This document shows positions 23,603-33,532 of a stretch of 64,000 nt of DNA, piece after piece. Made by a program: the position numbers and the translations under genes. The DNA is from an uncultured Bacteroides sp. GTDB taxonomy: Bacteria > Bacteroidota > Bacteroidia > Bacteroidales > Bacteroidaceae. The first letter of the stretch is position 1, and each line of letters opens with the position of its first letter. The notes under the pieces are model-generated. The model was not told the DNA's origin, ran no database searches, and worked only from the letters and a program-made list of their open reading frames with translations. Location of the stretch: assembly GCF_963676325.1 (NCBI RefSeq), contig NZ_OY781099.1:1860001-1924000 (forward strand), written 5' to 3'.

Positions 23603-26600
23603 TTAATAATCTCTCTGCACGTTGGCAATCTTTTGCTGAAGTTTTTCCATTTGTTCTTCCTGAAGTACTTTTTTGTATTCAATAGGAACAATCTGAATAA
23701 ACTGATCAACATACTTCTCCCAAGAGTCTAGCATTGTTTTTGCAAGTTTACTACCTGTGTAGAAGTAATGATTGCGAATTAATTCGTGCAGTTCTTTACG
23801 GTAACTTGATTCCTCAATGAGTGACAGTTCAACCATTTCCATGTTACAGAAATAATCAAAATTGCCATCCTTGTTCCATACATAAGCAACTCCACCGCTC
23901 ATACCGGCAGCAAAGTTACGTCCTGTACTACCTAAAACAACTACGCGTCCACCTGTCATATATTCACAGCAGTGATCGCCTACGCCTTCAACTACTGCAA
24001 TAGCACCAGAGTTACGTACTGCAAAACGTTCGCCTACACGTCCGTTAATATAAACCTCTCCGCTGGTAGCTCCATAAAGAAGAGTGTTACCTGCAATTGT
24101 ATTATCTTCTGCAACGAAAGTAGAGCGCATTGGAGGAAGCACGCTAATGCGACCACCTGAAAGACCTTTTCCTAAATAGTCATTAGCCTCACCCTCAAGC
24201 TTAAAGTCTACACCACTGGTAAGGAAAGCACCAAAGCTTTGTCCTGCAGATCCTTTGAACTTAATATTTAAAGTATGCTCTGGAAGTCCGGCTCCACCAT
24301 GTTTCTTAGCAATTACACCACTTAGCATTGCACCAACGCTTCGGTCTGTGTTCTTAATTGTATATTCTAATGAAACTTCTTTCTCGTTTTCTATTGCATC
24401 AGCAGCCTGCTCAATGATGGTCATATCCTTCACATCTTCAACAGGATGAAGGCGTGCACCAACATGATGAATATCCGCTTCCGTGCCTTTAGAAGGCATA
24501 TAAGTCAACTTAGAAAGATCAATTAATTCATATTTCTCGTTAGATGTAATATGTTTACGTTCAATTAAGTCTGTACGTCCCACAATATCTTCCAACTTAG
24601 TTACACCCATCTCAGCCAAATGCTCGCGAACTTCTTCTGCAAGGAATGTGAAGAAGTTAACTAAATACTCGTAGCGGCCGTGGAATCTCTTGCGAAGCTC
24701 AGGATCTTGAGTGGCAACACCTACCGGGCAAGTATTCATGTGGCACTTACGCATCATAACGCAACCTAACACGATTAAGGCAGAAGTTGCAAAACCATAT
24801 TCTTCAGCTCCTAGCATAGCCATAAGGACAATGTCTCGTCCTGTTTTCAGCTGACCATCTACTTGTAAAACAACCTGTCCGCGCAATCCGTTCAATACCA
24901 AAGTCTGCTGAGTTTCAGATAATCCAAGTTCTGGAGAGATACCTGCATATCGGATTGAGCTTGAAGGACTGGCACCTGTACCACCTTCAGCACCTGAAAT
25001 TACAATGTGGTCAGCTTTTGCTTTTGCCACACCGGCAGCAATTGTTCCTACACCTGTTTCAGCAACAAGCTTAACGCTGATACGAGCTTTAGGATTGATG
25101 TTTTTCAAATCGAAAATAAGTTGAGCCAAATCTTCGATAGAATAAATATCGTGATGAGGTGGGGGAGAGATCAAAGAAATTCCCTTTATAGAGTGACGGG
25201 TCTTGGCAATAACCTCGTCTACCTTGTATCCTGGTAACTGACCGCCTTCTCCTGGTTTTGCTCCCTGAGCAACCTTGATCTGAAGTTCGTCTGCATTTAC
25301 CAAATATTCAGCTGTTACACCAAAACGTCCTGAAGCAACCTGCTTGATAGCCGAACGCATTGATAAGCCATTTTCCAAAGTTTTGAAACGAGCAGCATCT
25401 TCACCACCTTCACCGGTATTGCTCTTTCCACCGATTTTATTCATAGCGAGTGCCATTGTTTCGTGCGCTTCACGGCTGATTGAACCAAATGACATTGCTC
25501 CGGTTACGAAACGCTTCATGATTTCTGAAGCAGGTTCAACCTGATCTATAGAAATAGGATTCTTTTTGAACCCTAAGAAGTCGCGTAAGAATATAGGAGC
25601 ATCTTTCTTATCTACCATATTGGTGAACTCTTTAAACTTCTTGTAGCTTCCAAGTCGGGTAGCTAATTGTAAAGTTGAAATAGTTTCCGGATTCCAGGCA
25701 TGTTGTTCTCCACCTTTGCGATAACTGTAAATACCTTTATTGTTAAGTATATCAAGGTCGTTAGTTTCAAAACCTTCTGCATGTAATTTGGCTACATCAG
25801 CAGCAATTTCGTCCAAACGAATACCTCCAATAGTAGAATTGATTCCTCCAAAGTATGAATCGCTTAGCTCTTTGCTTATACCAACAGCTTCGAATATCTT
25901 TGCACCACGGTAACTACGGATAGTGCTGATACCCATTTTGGACATAATTTTGAAAAGTCCTTTGCAGATAGATTTAATATAGTTCTTTTCTGCAGTTGCA
26001 TAGTCAAGCTGAATTTCCTGCTTTCCAACAAGCTGGTCCAGAATTGCGAATGCCATGTAAGGGTTGATTGCGCTTGCACCAAAACCTAACAATAATGCTG
26101 CATGCATTACTTCACGTATTTCACCGCTTTCTACAATAAGAGCAGTCTGTACACGTTTCTGAACAGAAATCAGGTGATGGTGAACAGCGCTGACTGCAAG
26201 TAGGGCAGGGATAGCGGCGTGAGTAGCATCTACACCTTTATCTGTAAGAACAATGTAGTTTACACCGTCAGTTACAGATTGTTCTGCTTGTTTGCAGAGC
26301 TCTGTCAAAGCTTCTTCTAATCCGGCTTTCCCTTTGCTTACTTCGAATAAGATTGGAAGTTTTATAGTCTTAAAGCCTTTATATCTAATGTTACACAGAA
26401 TATCCAGCTGAGCATTGCTCAAAATAGGATAATTCAGTTTCACCATTTTGCAATGTTCCTCGTTTGGAGTAAGTATATTCATACCTACAGCACCGATGTA
26501 TTCTGTCAGTGACATAACCAGTTCTTCACGCAAAGGGTCAATCGGAGGATTGGTTACCTGCGCAAACTGTTGACGGAAATAGTTGTATATTAACTGAGGT

Positions 26601-28150
26601 TTAGTAGAAAGAACAGCTAGCGGAGTGTCATTACCCATTGATGCTAATGGTTCTGCTCCGGTAGTACTCATTGGGATGATCAGCTTTTCAATATCTTCCT
26701 TTGAATAACCAAAGTTATGAAGCATACGTTCGTAATTGTCAACCTTGTGAGAAACCTTTCTTCCGGATTTCAACTCATTCAGTTCAATACGATTGTTTGC
26801 CAACCATGTACGATATGGTTTTGCTTCTGAAAGCTCTTTCTTTATTTCGCCGTCATAATAAATTTCACCTTTTTCTGTGTCGACCAATAAAATCTTTCCA
26901 GGTTGCAAGCGTCCTTTTTCTTTAATTTCGTTTGCATTGAAATCCATTACACCAACTTCTGAAGCAACTACCATCATATTGTTTTTTGTAATCAGGTAGC
27001 GGGCAGGACGAAGACCATTTCTGTCGAGCATACCGCCGGCATATCTTCCGTCAGAGAATAATAATGCTGCAGGACCATCCCATGGTTCCATCAAAATAGA
27101 ATGGTATTCATAGAAAGCTTTCAAGTCCTCAGAAATAGGATTCTTTTCATTGAAGCTTTCAGGAACAAGCATTGCCATTGCATGAGGTAAGCTCATACCT
27201 GACATTACTAAGAATTCAAGAACATTATCCAATGAAGCACTATCACTCATACCCTTTTGAACGATAGGGCGAATATCCTTTAAATCTCCAAGGGTAGGTG
27301 AGTTAAGCACACTTTCTCTTGCTTCCATCCATCCACGGTTACCACGAATAGTGTTAATTTCACCATTGTGTGCCAATAAACGGAATGGCTGAGCCAGTGA
27401 CCAGGTTGGGAAAGTATTAGTACTGAAACGAGAGTGTACTAAAGCTATGCCGCTGGTAAAGTAATCGTTTGTTAAATCAGGGAAATAATGTCTTAATTGT
27501 GATGAAGACAACATACCCTTGTAAATAATGCTTTTGCTAGACAAGGAAACAATATAGAAATCTTTCTTAGACTCAATAGAAGATGAGTTAACTTTGTTTT
27601 CTACTCTTTTCCTTATTATATATAGTTTCTTTTCTGTTGTAGCAGCATCTGTAAATCCGGTGATGAATATTTGCTTAACCTCTGGTTCTGTAGCAAGTGC
27701 ATCTTTTCCCAGAATTTCCGAATTAGTAGGAACGTCGCGAAGATGCATTAATGTAAGCCCTTCTTTCTCTATTTCTTCAGAAACGATAGCTAAAAGAGAT
27801 TTTTGATCTTTTGAATCTTTTGGAAGAAATAGCAATCCTGTTCCGTAATTTCCTTTCTCTGGTACTGGAATACCTTGAAGTAATATAAACTCATGAGGAA
27901 TTTGCATCATAATACCTGCTCCGTCTCCGGTTTTATTATCTGCGCCTTCCGCACCGCGGTGCTGCATGTTTTCTAATACTTTCAGAGCGGATTCTACAAT
28001 GTCATGTGATTTACCTCCGTGAATGTTGACTAACATTCCTACTCCACATGCGTCATGCTCATTTGCAGCGTCATATAAACCTAATTTATTAGGCTGCTGC
28101 TGGTAAGGAATTGCTGTCTTTTCGCTGTTAAAAAGTTCTTGTTTCTTCAT
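23603..28150 (-). CDS. gltB: Glutamate synthase large subunit
   Basis: 1515 residues, the normal length for the bacterial alpha subunit. Converts glutamine and 2-oxoglutarate to two glutamates. A ~34-residue propeptide precedes the class II glutaminase nucleophile Cys35 (EHDACGVGML), followed by MQHRGAEGADNKTGDGAG and LAHNGEINTIRGN. The central FMN/TIM-barrel domain has EGGEDAARF, AQGAKPGEGGQLPG and SGAEGGTGASPSSSIRYAG. The 3Fe-4S Cys set is CVMMRKCHMNTCPVGVA. The C-terminal beta-helix repeats are GANDYLGKGLSGGRI, AGNTLLYGATSGEVYINGRVGERF and AGMSGGVAYVW. Transcribed toward gltD and asnB, divergent from glmS. Confidence 0.98.
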   Translation of the reverse strand: MKKQELFNSEKTAIPYQQQPNKLGLYDAANEHDACGVGMLVNIHGGKSHDIVESALKVLENMQHRGAEGADNKTGDGAGIMMQIPHEFILLQGIPVPEKGNYGTGLLFLPKDSKDQKSLLAIVSEEIEKEGLTLMHLRDVPTNSEILGKDALATEPEVKQIFITGFTDAATTEKKLYIIRKRVENKVNSSSIESKKDFYIVSLSSKSIIYKGMLSSSQLRHYFPDLTNDYFTSGIALVHSRFSTNTFPTWSLAQPFRLLAHNGEINTIRGNRGWMEARESVLNSPTLGDLKDIRPIVQKGMSDSASLDNVLEFLVMSGMSLPHAMAMLVPESFNEKNPISEDLKAFYEYHSILMEPWDGPAALLFSDGRYAGGMLDRNGLRPARYLITKNNMMVVASEVGVMDFNANEIKEKGRLQPGKILLVDTEKGEIYYDGEIKKELSEAKPYRTWLANNRIELNELKSGRKVSHKVDNYERMLHNFGYSKEDIEKLIIPMSTTGAEPLASMGNDTPLAVLSTKPQLIYNYFRQQFAQVTNPPIDPLREELVMSLTEYIGAVGMNILTPNEEHCKMVKLNYPILSNAQLDILCNIRYKGFKTIKLPILFEVSKGKAGLEEALTELCKQAEQSVTDGVNYIVLTDKGVDATHAAIPALLAVSAVHHHLISVQKRVQTALIVESGEIREVMHAALLLGFGASAINPYMAFAILDQLVGKQEIQLDYATAEKNYIKSICKGLFKIMSKMGISTIRSYRGAKIFEAVGISKELSDSYFGGINSTIGGIRLDEIAADVAKLHAEGFETNDLDILNNKGIYSYRKGGEQHAWNPETISTLQLATRLGSYKKFKEFTNMVDKKDAPIFLRDFLGFKKNPISIDQVEPASEIMKRFVTGAMSFGSISREAHETMALAMNKIGGKSNTGEGGEDAARFKTLENGLSMRSAIKQVASGRFGVTAEYLVNADELQIKVAQGAKPGEGGQLPGYKVDEVIAKTRHSIKGISLISPPPHHDIYSIEDLAQLIFDLKNINPKARISVKLVAETGVGTIAAGVAKAKADHIVISGAEGGTGASPSSSIRYAGISPELGLSETQQTLVLNGLRGQVVLQVDGQLKTGRDIVLMAMLGAEEYGFATSALIVLGCVMMRKCHMNTCPVGVATQDPELRKRFHGRYEYLVNFFTFLAEEVREHLAEMGVTKLEDIVGRTDLIERKHITSNEKYELIDLSKLTYMPSKGTEADIHHVGARLHPVEDVKDMTIIEQAADAIENEKEVSLEYTIKNTDRSVGAMLSGVIAKKHGGAGLPEHTLNIKFKGSAGQSFGAFLTSGVDFKLEGEANDYLGKGLSGGRISVLPPMRSTFVAEDNTIAGNTLLYGATSGEVYINGRVGERFAVRNSGAIAVVEGVGDHCCEYMTGGRVVVLGSTGRNFAAGMSGGVAYVWNKDGNFDYFCNMEMVELSLIEESSYRKELHELIRNHYFYTGSKLAKTMLDSWEKYVDQFIQIVPIEYKKVLQEEQMEKLQQKIANVQRDY

Positions 28151-28512
28151 TCTCCTTGACTTTATTGTATGATAATACCTATTGTTTCTATCAAAATGGA
28201 TTGCAAAAATACAAATTTAATTTCCTTTTGATACTAAATTATATAAGAATGTGTAGAATAAAATAATTTTAGATATTACTAAAGTTTTAATATGAAAGCA
28301 AAAAGTGGTTTTTATGTTTTAGTATATAAAATATTAAGGTATAAAAATATTAAACTGTAATTTGATTATGTTAACGGTGAAAATATATATAAAATTATAG
28401 AATAATCTTTTTGAAAGTTTTTCGGATTCTTATGACTATTATTTGTCTTCAAAATGTTCGATATATAATTAATAATCTCTATCTTTGCACGAAATTTAAA
28501 TACATACATAAA
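28151..28512. other. 362-bp divergent promoter region, gltB / glmS
   Basis: No gene is seen; very AT-rich. For gltB the minus strand has a TATTTTTGC -7 element (28203-28211, about 53 bp before its ATG). For glmS the plus strand has TATCTTTGC at 28480-28488. An in-frame ATG at 28411 upstream of glmS lies before this promoter and is not the start. Confidence 0.6.
28480..28488 (+). promoter_or_regulatory. -7 promoter element of glmS-purF
   Basis: TATCTTTGC fits TAnnTTTG; 25 bp before the glmS ATG. A weak TTCG sits about 19 bp upstream in place of the TTTG box. Confidence 0.6.
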
Positions 28513-30357
28513 ATGTGCGGAATAGTAGGCTATATTGGTAAAAAAGACGCTTACCCCATTCTTATCAAAGGATTAAAACGGCTAGAATACAGAGGTTATG
28601 ATAGCGCTGGGGTTGCACTGATTAGTAATGACCAACAATTAAACGTTTATAAAGCGAAAGGCAAAGTTTCTGAATTAGAAGAATTTGTCGCGCAGAAAGA
28701 TATTTCCGGTAACATTGGAATTGCTCATACTCGCTGGGCTACTCATGGCGAACCTTGCCAGGCAAATGCCCATCCTCATTATTCTTCTTCAGAAAATCTA
28801 GCCCTAATACATAACGGCATCATTGAAAATTATGCTGTTCTAAAAGAAAAGCTTCAGGCAAAAGGATATACTTTCAAAAGTAGTACAGATACAGAAGTTT
28901 TAGTTCAACTGATAGAATATATTAAGGTAACTAATAATCTTGATTTGCTTACTGCAGTTCAATTAGCTTTACGTGAAGTAGTTGGGGCTTATGCAATTGC
29001 TGTATTAGAAAAGAATCATCCGGATGAAATCATTGCAGCTCGTAAAAGTAGTCCTCTGGTTGTAGGTATCGGAGACAATGAATTCTTCCTGGCATCTGAT
29101 GCCACACCGATTGTTGAATATACAGATAAGGTGGTATATCTTGAAGATGAAGAGATTGCGGTAATTAGACGTGGCGAGGAACTTAAGGTTGTTAACCTCA
29201 ACAATGTGGTTATGAATCCTGAAGTATCAACTGTTGTATTGAATCTTGGTCAGCTTGAAAAAGGAGGATACCCTCATTTTATGTTGAAGGAGATTTTTGA
29301 GCAACCGGACTGTATTCACGATTGTATGCGTGGACGTATAAATGTAGAAGGAACAAATGTTGTACTTTCTGCAGTTATTGACTATAAAGAAAGGTTGCTT
29401 AAGGCAAATAGATTTATAATTGTAGCTTGTGGAACTTCCTGGCATGCTGCTTTGATTGGAAAGCATTTAATTGAAAGCTTTTGTCGCATTCCGGTAGAGG
29501 TGGAATATGCATCTGAATTCCGCTATCGTGATCCTGTAATTTCTCCAGATGATGTAGTAATAGCTATTTCGCAATCAGGAGAGACTGCTGATACATTGGC
29601 TGCTGTAGAGCTTGCTAAAAGTAAAGGAGCATTTATCTATGGCATTTGTAATGCAATTGGTTCTTCAATTCCTAGAGCAACACATACAGGCTCATATATT
29701 CACGTAGGACCGGAAATTGGTGTAGCTTCAACTAAAGCTTTCACTGGACAGGTTACTGTGTTGACTATGTTAGCTTTAACATTGGCCAAGGAAAAGCACT
29801 CAATTAGTGAAGAAGAGTTCCTGAATGTGGTTCGTGAACTGAATCAGATTCCGGATAAGATGAAGAAAATATTAGAACTTAACGATAAGATAGCTCAGTT
29901 ATCGCAGATTTTCACTTACGCGCATAATTTTATATATTTAGGTCGTGGATACAGCTACCCTGTAGCTTTGGAAGGCGCCTTAAAATTAAAAGAAATATCA
30001 TATATACATGCAGAAGGTTATCCCGCTGCAGAGATGAAACATGGTCCTATCGCATTGATTGATGCAGAAATGCCTGTTGTTGTCGTAGCTACAAAGAATG
30101 GTATGTATGAGAAATTGCTTAGTAATATTCAGGAAATAAAGGCACGTAAAGGAAAAGTAATTGCGATTGTAACTGAAGGTGATAAAGTAATAAAGAATAT
30201 TGCTGATTTTTGTATAGAGTTGCCTGAAACAATTGAATGTCTTGATCCACTAATAGCAACTGTGCCACTTCAATTGTTGGCTTATCATATTGCTGTATGT
30301 AAAGGCATGGATGTTGATCAACCTCGTAACCTTGCAAAATCTGTAACAGTAGAATAG
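28513..30357 (+). CDS. glmS: Glutamine-fructose-6-phosphate aminotransferase
   Basis: 614 residues from ATG 28513; the frame is open further upstream, but the nucleophile must be Cys2 (MCGIVGYIG), so this start is required. Makes glucosamine-6-phosphate for cell wall and lipopolysaccharide. The N-terminal class II glutaminase has RGYDSAGVAL, IAHTRWATHGEP and LIHNGIIENY. Two SIS sugar-isomerase domains follow (CGTSWHAALIGKHLIE, AISQSGETADTLAA, EIGVASTKAFTGQ), and the C-terminus DQPRNLAKSVTVE is the family's usual end. purF follows 13 bp later. Confidence 0.98.
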   Translation: MCGIVGYIGKKDAYPILIKGLKRLEYRGYDSAGVALISNDQQLNVYKAKGKVSELEEFVAQKDISGNIGIAHTRWATHGEPCQANAHPHYSSSENLALIHNGIIENYAVLKEKLQAKGYTFKSSTDTEVLVQLIEYIKVTNNLDLLTAVQLALREVVGAYAIAVLEKNHPDEIIAARKSSPLVVGIGDNEFFLASDATPIVEYTDKVVYLEDEEIAVIRRGEELKVVNLNNVVMNPEVSTVVLNLGQLEKGGYPHFMLKEIFEQPDCIHDCMRGRINVEGTNVVLSAVIDYKERLLKANRFIIVACGTSWHAALIGKHLIESFCRIPVEVEYASEFRYRDPVISPDDVVIAISQSGETADTLAAVELAKSKGAFIYGICNAIGSSIPRATHTGSYIHVGPEIGVASTKAFTGQVTVLTMLALTLAKEKHSISEEEFLNVVRELNQIPDKMKKILELNDKIAQLSQIFTYAHNFIYLGRGYSYPVALEGALKLKEISYIHAEGYPAAEMKHGPIALIDAEMPVVVVATKNGMYEKLLSNIQEIKARKGKVIAIVTEGDKVIKNIADFCIELPETIECLDPLIATVPLQLLAYHIAVCKGMDVDQPRNLAKSVTVE

Positions 30358-30370
30358 ATATTATATATAA

Positions 30371-32254
30371 ATGGAACCATTAAAACATGAATGTGGCGTA
30401 GCAATGATCCGCTTACTGAAGCCCTTAGAGTATTATGAGCAGAAGTATGGAACATGGATGTATGGACTGAATAAACTCTATCTTTTGATGGAGAAGCAGC
30501 ATAACCGTGGGCAGGAAGGGGCAGGATTAGCTTGTGTAAAACTGGAAGCAAATCCCGGTGAAGAATATATGTTTCGTGAAAGAGCATTAGGAACCGGGGC
30601 TATAACTGAAATATTTGGTGCAGTGCAATCTAATTTCAAGGATTTAACTCCGGAGAAACTTCATGATGCCGATTACGCCAAACGTTGTCTTCCTTTTGCA
30701 GGAGAACTCTATATGGGTCACCTTCGCTACAGTACCACTGGAAAAAGTGGTATTTCTTATGTTCATCCGTTCCTTCGTCGGAATAACTGGAGAGCTAAGA
30801 ATCTGGCTCTTTGCGGTAACTTCAACATGACTAATGTTGATGAAATATTTCAGCGTATAACTGAAACCGGACAACATCCTCGGAAATATTCCGATACGTA
30901 TATTATGCTCGAACAAGTAGGGCATCGTCTTGATCGCGAAGTTGAGCGTCTTTTTCAGGATGCAGAAGCTAATGGATTAAAAGGGATGGATATCACACAT
31001 GCCATTGAAGACCATGTTGACCTGGTAAATGTGTTGAAATCATCCAGTGATGCCTGGGATGGGGGATATGTGATTTGTGGAGTAACTGGAAGTGGAGAAT
31101 CTTTTTCTTTCAGAGATCCATGGGGAATCCGCCCCGCTTTCTACTATTATGATGATGAAATTGTAGTTCTTGCTTCAGAAAGACCGGTTATTCAAACAGC
31201 TATGAATGTAGCTGGAGAAGACGTGAAAGAACTTAATCCAGGTGAGGCCATTTTGGTTGATAAGAATGGAAATGTCCGTTTTGCTCAGATCAACGAACCA
31301 AAGAAGCTTAGCGCTTGTTCTTTTGAGAGAATTTATTTCTCACGAGGAAGTGATAAAGATATTTATAATGAGCGTAAAGCTCTTGGGATAAATCTGGTAC
31401 AGCCAATTCTTAAAGCCATTGATAATGACTTAAAGAACACTGTGTTTTCATTTATTCCGAATACAGCCGAGGTCGCTTTTTATGGAATGCTTGAAGGCTT
31501 TGACAACTATCTGAATCGTTTAAAGATGAAAAAGATAGTATCGGCCGATCATCCATTAAAAGATGAAGAACTGGAAAAGATCCTTTCCATGCGTATTCGT
31601 TCAGAGAAAGTGGCTATAAAAGATATTAAGTTACGCACATTTATTGCTGAAGGTAACACAAGAAACGATTTAGCAGCTCATGTGTATGACATCACTTATG
31701 GTAGTCTTGTTCCTTATGTAGATAATCTTGTGGTTATTGACGACAGTATTGTTAGAGGAACAACATTAAAGCAAAGTATTATTGGTATTCTTGATCGTTT
31801 GAACCCGAAGAAGATTGTAATAGTGTCATCTTCTCCTCAGGTTCGCTATCCTGATTATTATGGAATAGATATGGCTCGTATGAATGAGTTTATTGCATTC
31901 CGTGCTACAATTGCTTTATTGAAAGAACGCAATATATGTGATATCATAACGCAAGCATATAAAAAATCGAAAGATCAGCAAAACCTTCCTAAGGAGCAAA
32001 TCGTTAATTATGTAAAGGAACTCTATGCTCCTTTTACTGACGAAGAGATTGCTGCAAAAATGGTTGAGCTTCTTACGCCGGCTGGCACGAAAGCTAAGGT
32101 CGAGATTGTTTATCAGCATTTAGAGGGACTCCATGCTGCTTGTCCGAAGAATCCGGGTGACTGGTATTTTGCGGGTGACTATCCAACGCCTGGTGGTAAT
32201 AAGCTGGTAAATGAAGCTTTCATTACATATATGGAAAAAGTTTATAAAGATTAA
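30371..32254 (+). CDS. purF: Amidophosphoribosyltransferase, long form
   Basis: 627 residues. Catalyses the first committed step of purine synthesis, PRPP plus glutamine to phosphoribosylamine. The class II glutaminase nucleophile is Cys8 (KHECGVAMIRL), so a 7-residue propeptide must be removed. The domain continues with KQHNRGQEGAGLA, MGHLRYSTTGKSG and LCGNFNMTN. The phosphoribosyltransferase domain has the PRPP loop NLVVIDDSIVRGTTLKQSI and the ISFSRGSDKDIYNERKALG-like region. It is longer than the usual ~470-510 residues, with an insertion in the glutaminase half and a ~100-residue C-terminal extension (YAPFTDEEIAAKMVEL to the end). In an operon with glmS. Confidence 0.93.
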   Translation: MEPLKHECGVAMIRLLKPLEYYEQKYGTWMYGLNKLYLLMEKQHNRGQEGAGLACVKLEANPGEEYMFRERALGTGAITEIFGAVQSNFKDLTPEKLHDADYAKRCLPFAGELYMGHLRYSTTGKSGISYVHPFLRRNNWRAKNLALCGNFNMTNVDEIFQRITETGQHPRKYSDTYIMLEQVGHRLDREVERLFQDAEANGLKGMDITHAIEDHVDLVNVLKSSSDAWDGGYVICGVTGSGESFSFRDPWGIRPAFYYYDDEIVVLASERPVIQTAMNVAGEDVKELNPGEAILVDKNGNVRFAQINEPKKLSACSFERIYFSRGSDKDIYNERKALGINLVQPILKAIDNDLKNTVFSFIPNTAEVAFYGMLEGFDNYLNRLKMKKIVSADHPLKDEELEKILSMRIRSEKVAIKDIKLRTFIAEGNTRNDLAAHVYDITYGSLVPYVDNLVVIDDSIVRGTTLKQSIIGILDRLNPKKIVIVSSSPQVRYPDYYGIDMARMNEFIAFRATIALLKERNICDIITQAYKKSKDQQNLPKEQIVNYVKELYAPFTDEEIAAKMVELLTPAGTKAKVEIVYQHLEGLHAACPKNPGDWYFAGDYPTPGGNKLVNEAFITYMEKVYKD

Positions 32255-32263
32255 ACTTTAAGT

Positions 32264-32305
32264 AAATTGCATTGCTCTATGTTGAACAATGCAATTTGTA
32301 CAAAT
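32264..32305 (+). terminator. Likely terminator after purF
   Basis: AAATTGCATTG (32264-32274) pairs exactly with CAATGCAATTT (32287-32297), 10 bp beyond the stop. The following tract is only GTACAAAT, so termination may be partial. Confidence 0.5.
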
Positions 32306-32422
32306 ATACCTGCGCTACTCTGATTAACGGGTTGGGCAGATTTAAGATAGAAACGAAGCAAAAAATGTTTTGTTTAATTGTAGAAGAACATTATATTTAA
32401 GAACAAGAGATATAACAGAAGA

Positions 32423-33514
32423 ATGCAAAAAGAAAAGAATGTTTTATTGATTCTCGATGATGGAAGTGTTTTCAAAGGAAAATCCTTCGGTTACGAGAAA
32501 GCTATTGCGGGAGAGGTAGTGTTTAATACTGCCATGATGGGATATCCCGAGAGTTTGACCGATCCATCTTATTCCGGTCAGATAATGACGCTAACTTTTC
32601 CTTTAGTAGGTAACTATGGTGTTCCTCCAAGAAGTGAAAAAGACGGACTTTCCACTTTTATGGAATCAGAGAAAATCCATGCTGAAGGTATGATTGTATG
32701 TGATTATTCATGGGAATATAGTCACTGGAATGCAGTTGAAAGCCTTGAAAGCTGGTTAAAGAGCGAAAAAGTTGTAGGAATCTACGGCGTTGATACTCGT
32801 GAACTTACAAAGCTACTTCGTGTAAAAGGTTCAATGAAAGGAAAAATTGTGTTCCCGGAAGAGAATGGGGAATTGAAACCAGAAAATGATATTCCTTTTG
32901 TCGATCCAAATCTTATTAACCAGGTGGAGCGCGTTAGCTGCAAAGAGGTTATAACTTATGGAACTGGAAAGAAGAAAGTCGTTTTAGTAGATTGTGGAGT
33001 AAAACATAACATTATTCGTTGTTTACTAAAGAGAGATGTAACCGTAATACGTGTGCCTTGGAATTATGATTTCAGCACAATTGAATATGACGGACTTTTC
33101 ATCTCAAACGGTCCTGGAGACCCTAATATGTGTGATGTTACAGTTCAGAACATTCGCAAAGCTTTGAATGGTGATAAACCAATCTTCGGAATATGTATGG
33201 GTAATCAGTTGCTTTCAAAAGCTGGTGGTGCTAACATCTATAAATTGAAGTACGGACACCGTAGCCATAACCAACCGGTTCGTATGGTAGGTACTGATAA
33301 GTGTTTTATTACAAGCCAGAATCATGGTTTTGCAGTAGATAATTCTACTTTAGGCAATGATTGGGAACCATTCTTTATCAATATGAATGATAATACGAAT
33401 GAAGGTATAAAACATAAAACAAAACCATTCTTTTCAGTACAATTCCATCCTGAAGCAGCGAGTGGTCCAACGGACACAGAATTCTTGTTCGACAAATTTG
33501 TAGAGATGCTGTAA
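32423..33514 (+). CDS. carA: Carbamoyl-phosphate synthase small subunit
   Basis: 363 residues. Hydrolyses glutamine and channels ammonia to CarB for pyrimidine and arginine synthesis. The N-terminal half has the CarA-specific GEVVFNTAMMGYPESLTDPSYSGQ and GVYGVDTRELTK-like segments. The C-terminal class I (triad) glutaminase has the nucleophile Cys258 in FGICMGNQLL, and the His/Glu pair in FSVQFHPEAASGP. Length is slightly short of E. coli (382) but complete. carB starts 18 bp after it. Confidence 0.97.
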   Translation: MQKEKNVLLILDDGSVFKGKSFGYEKAIAGEVVFNTAMMGYPESLTDPSYSGQIMTLTFPLVGNYGVPPRSEKDGLSTFMESEKIHAEGMIVCDYSWEYSHWNAVESLESWLKSEKVVGIYGVDTRELTKLLRVKGSMKGKIVFPEENGELKPENDIPFVDPNLINQVERVSCKEVITYGTGKKKVVLVDCGVKHNIIRCLLKRDVTVIRVPWNYDFSTIEYDGLFISNGPGDPNMCDVTVQNIRKALNGDKPIFGICMGNQLLSKAGGANIYKLKYGHRSHNQPVRMVGTDKCFITSQNHGFAVDNSTLGNDWEPFFINMNDNTNEGIKHKTKPFFSVQFHPEAASGPTDTEFLFDKFVEML

Positions 33515-33532
33515 TATTAAAACGAAGAATCA

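Noticed and set aside
28411..28512. 34-residue N-terminal extension of GlmS
   Set aside because: It would bury the catalytic Cys2 and start upstream of the promoter.
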